Source of the DNA: an uncultured bacterium
GTDB taxonomy: Bacteria > Bacillota > Clostridia > Oscillospirales > Oscillospiraceae
Length of the DNA: 31,744 bases
Reading direction: 5' to 3'
NCBI GenBank assembly: GCA_905214155.1
Contig: CAJMLC010000003.1
Coordinates: forward strand, 1 to 31,744
The notes under the pieces are model-generated. The model was not told the origin of the DNA. It ran no database searches and worked only from the letters and a program-made list of their open reading frames with translations. The position numbers and the translations under genes are program-made. Shown here piece by piece: positions 31,629-31,744 of this stretch. Each line of letters starts with the position of its first letter. Position 1 is the first letter of the stretch.

Positions 31629-31704
31629 TGTAGGGGCCGACGACTCTGTCGGCCCGATTTGCGCCCCCGTTCTTTTCTTTCTCTTAATAGAGAAAGAAAA
31701 GAAC
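31629..31704. repeat. Composite intergenic palindromic repeat
   Basis: First part: GTAGGGGCCGAC and GTCGGCCCG, an 8-bp perfect stem (31634-31641 with 31648-31655), of the GTAGGGGC...GCCCG kind I recall as a common dispersed element in gut Clostridia. Second part: a perfect 16-bp inverted repeat (31669-31684 with 31689-31704, loop TAAT), sharing its arm with the copy at 30029-30044. No coding function seen in 31545-31744. Confidence 0.7.
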
Positions 31705-31744
31705 CGCCGCGGCGTCAGAAGAAGCCAGCTCCATTCCGTTTCCG

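Noticed and set aside
1..31744. CRISPR array, tRNA or rRNA genes, complete insertion sequence
   Set aside because: No regularly spaced direct repeats, no cloverleaf with CCA-type end, no rRNA-like stretch and no transposase motif found on reading both strands; tRNA detection by eye is limited.

Overview
The window looks like the chromosome of a GC-rich Gram-positive Clostridia member, most likely a gut Oscillospirales/Ruminococcaceae-type bacterium. This is inferred from AGGAGG-type ribosome sites, lipobox lipoproteins, a lipoteichoic-acid-synthase-like gene, a Bce-type ABC transporter, and a TelA/XpaC/TPM operon in GC-rich coding sequence. No species can be named from the sequence alone.

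Region 1 (about 1-10,900, all genes on the minus strand) is an accessory block of small enzymes. It holds two coupled flavodoxin-fold reductases, a lipoprotein gene, an RsgA GTPase, an erythromycin-esterase-like gene, a SAP-domain protein, two GNAT acetyltransferases, a CatA-like acetyltransferase, a DUF3795 Cys-rich protein, a DUF998 membrane protein, a KTR Cys-rich protein, a TetR regulator and an alpha/beta hydrolase. Several genes are broken: the lipoprotein has an in-frame TGA, the esterase has a frameshift in a run of five C, and there are a kinase tail and a PolC/integrase-like scrap. TetR has a near-consensus promoter overlapped by a perfect 18-bp palindrome.

Region 2 (10,980-15,475) is the intact core carA-carB operon (minus strand), with its own promoter and tandem downstream hairpins.

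Region 3 (15,480-20,480) is again accessory and decaying. It contains a kinase-tail remnant, a coupled flavodoxin/SDR pair, an aldo/keto reductase whose conserved Trp codon is TGA, a divergent LysR regulator whose 3' end runs into an UvrA-like P-loop fragment on the other strand, and a second LysR gene with two frameshifts.

Region 4 (20,480-31,744) is well preserved. Divergent consensus promoters drive rpe plus an LTA-synthase-family gene (minus), with a 170-nt GC-rich structured leader, and a four-gene operon XpaC-like/TelA-like/TPM-RGG/DUF3786 (plus). A Bce-type ABC transporter operon (ATPase, permease, 62-aa membrane protein) follows, then a CPA2-type cation/proton antiporter (minus), flanked by palindromic intergenic repeats.

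The clearest unusual points are the concentration of broken genes in the accessory halves with none in carAB or region 4, the rpe leader, the RGG-tailed TPM protein in the TelA operon, the phased repeats before the ABC transporter, and the mosaic junction behind the LysR gene. I see no CRISPR array, tRNA, rRNA or intact transposase.
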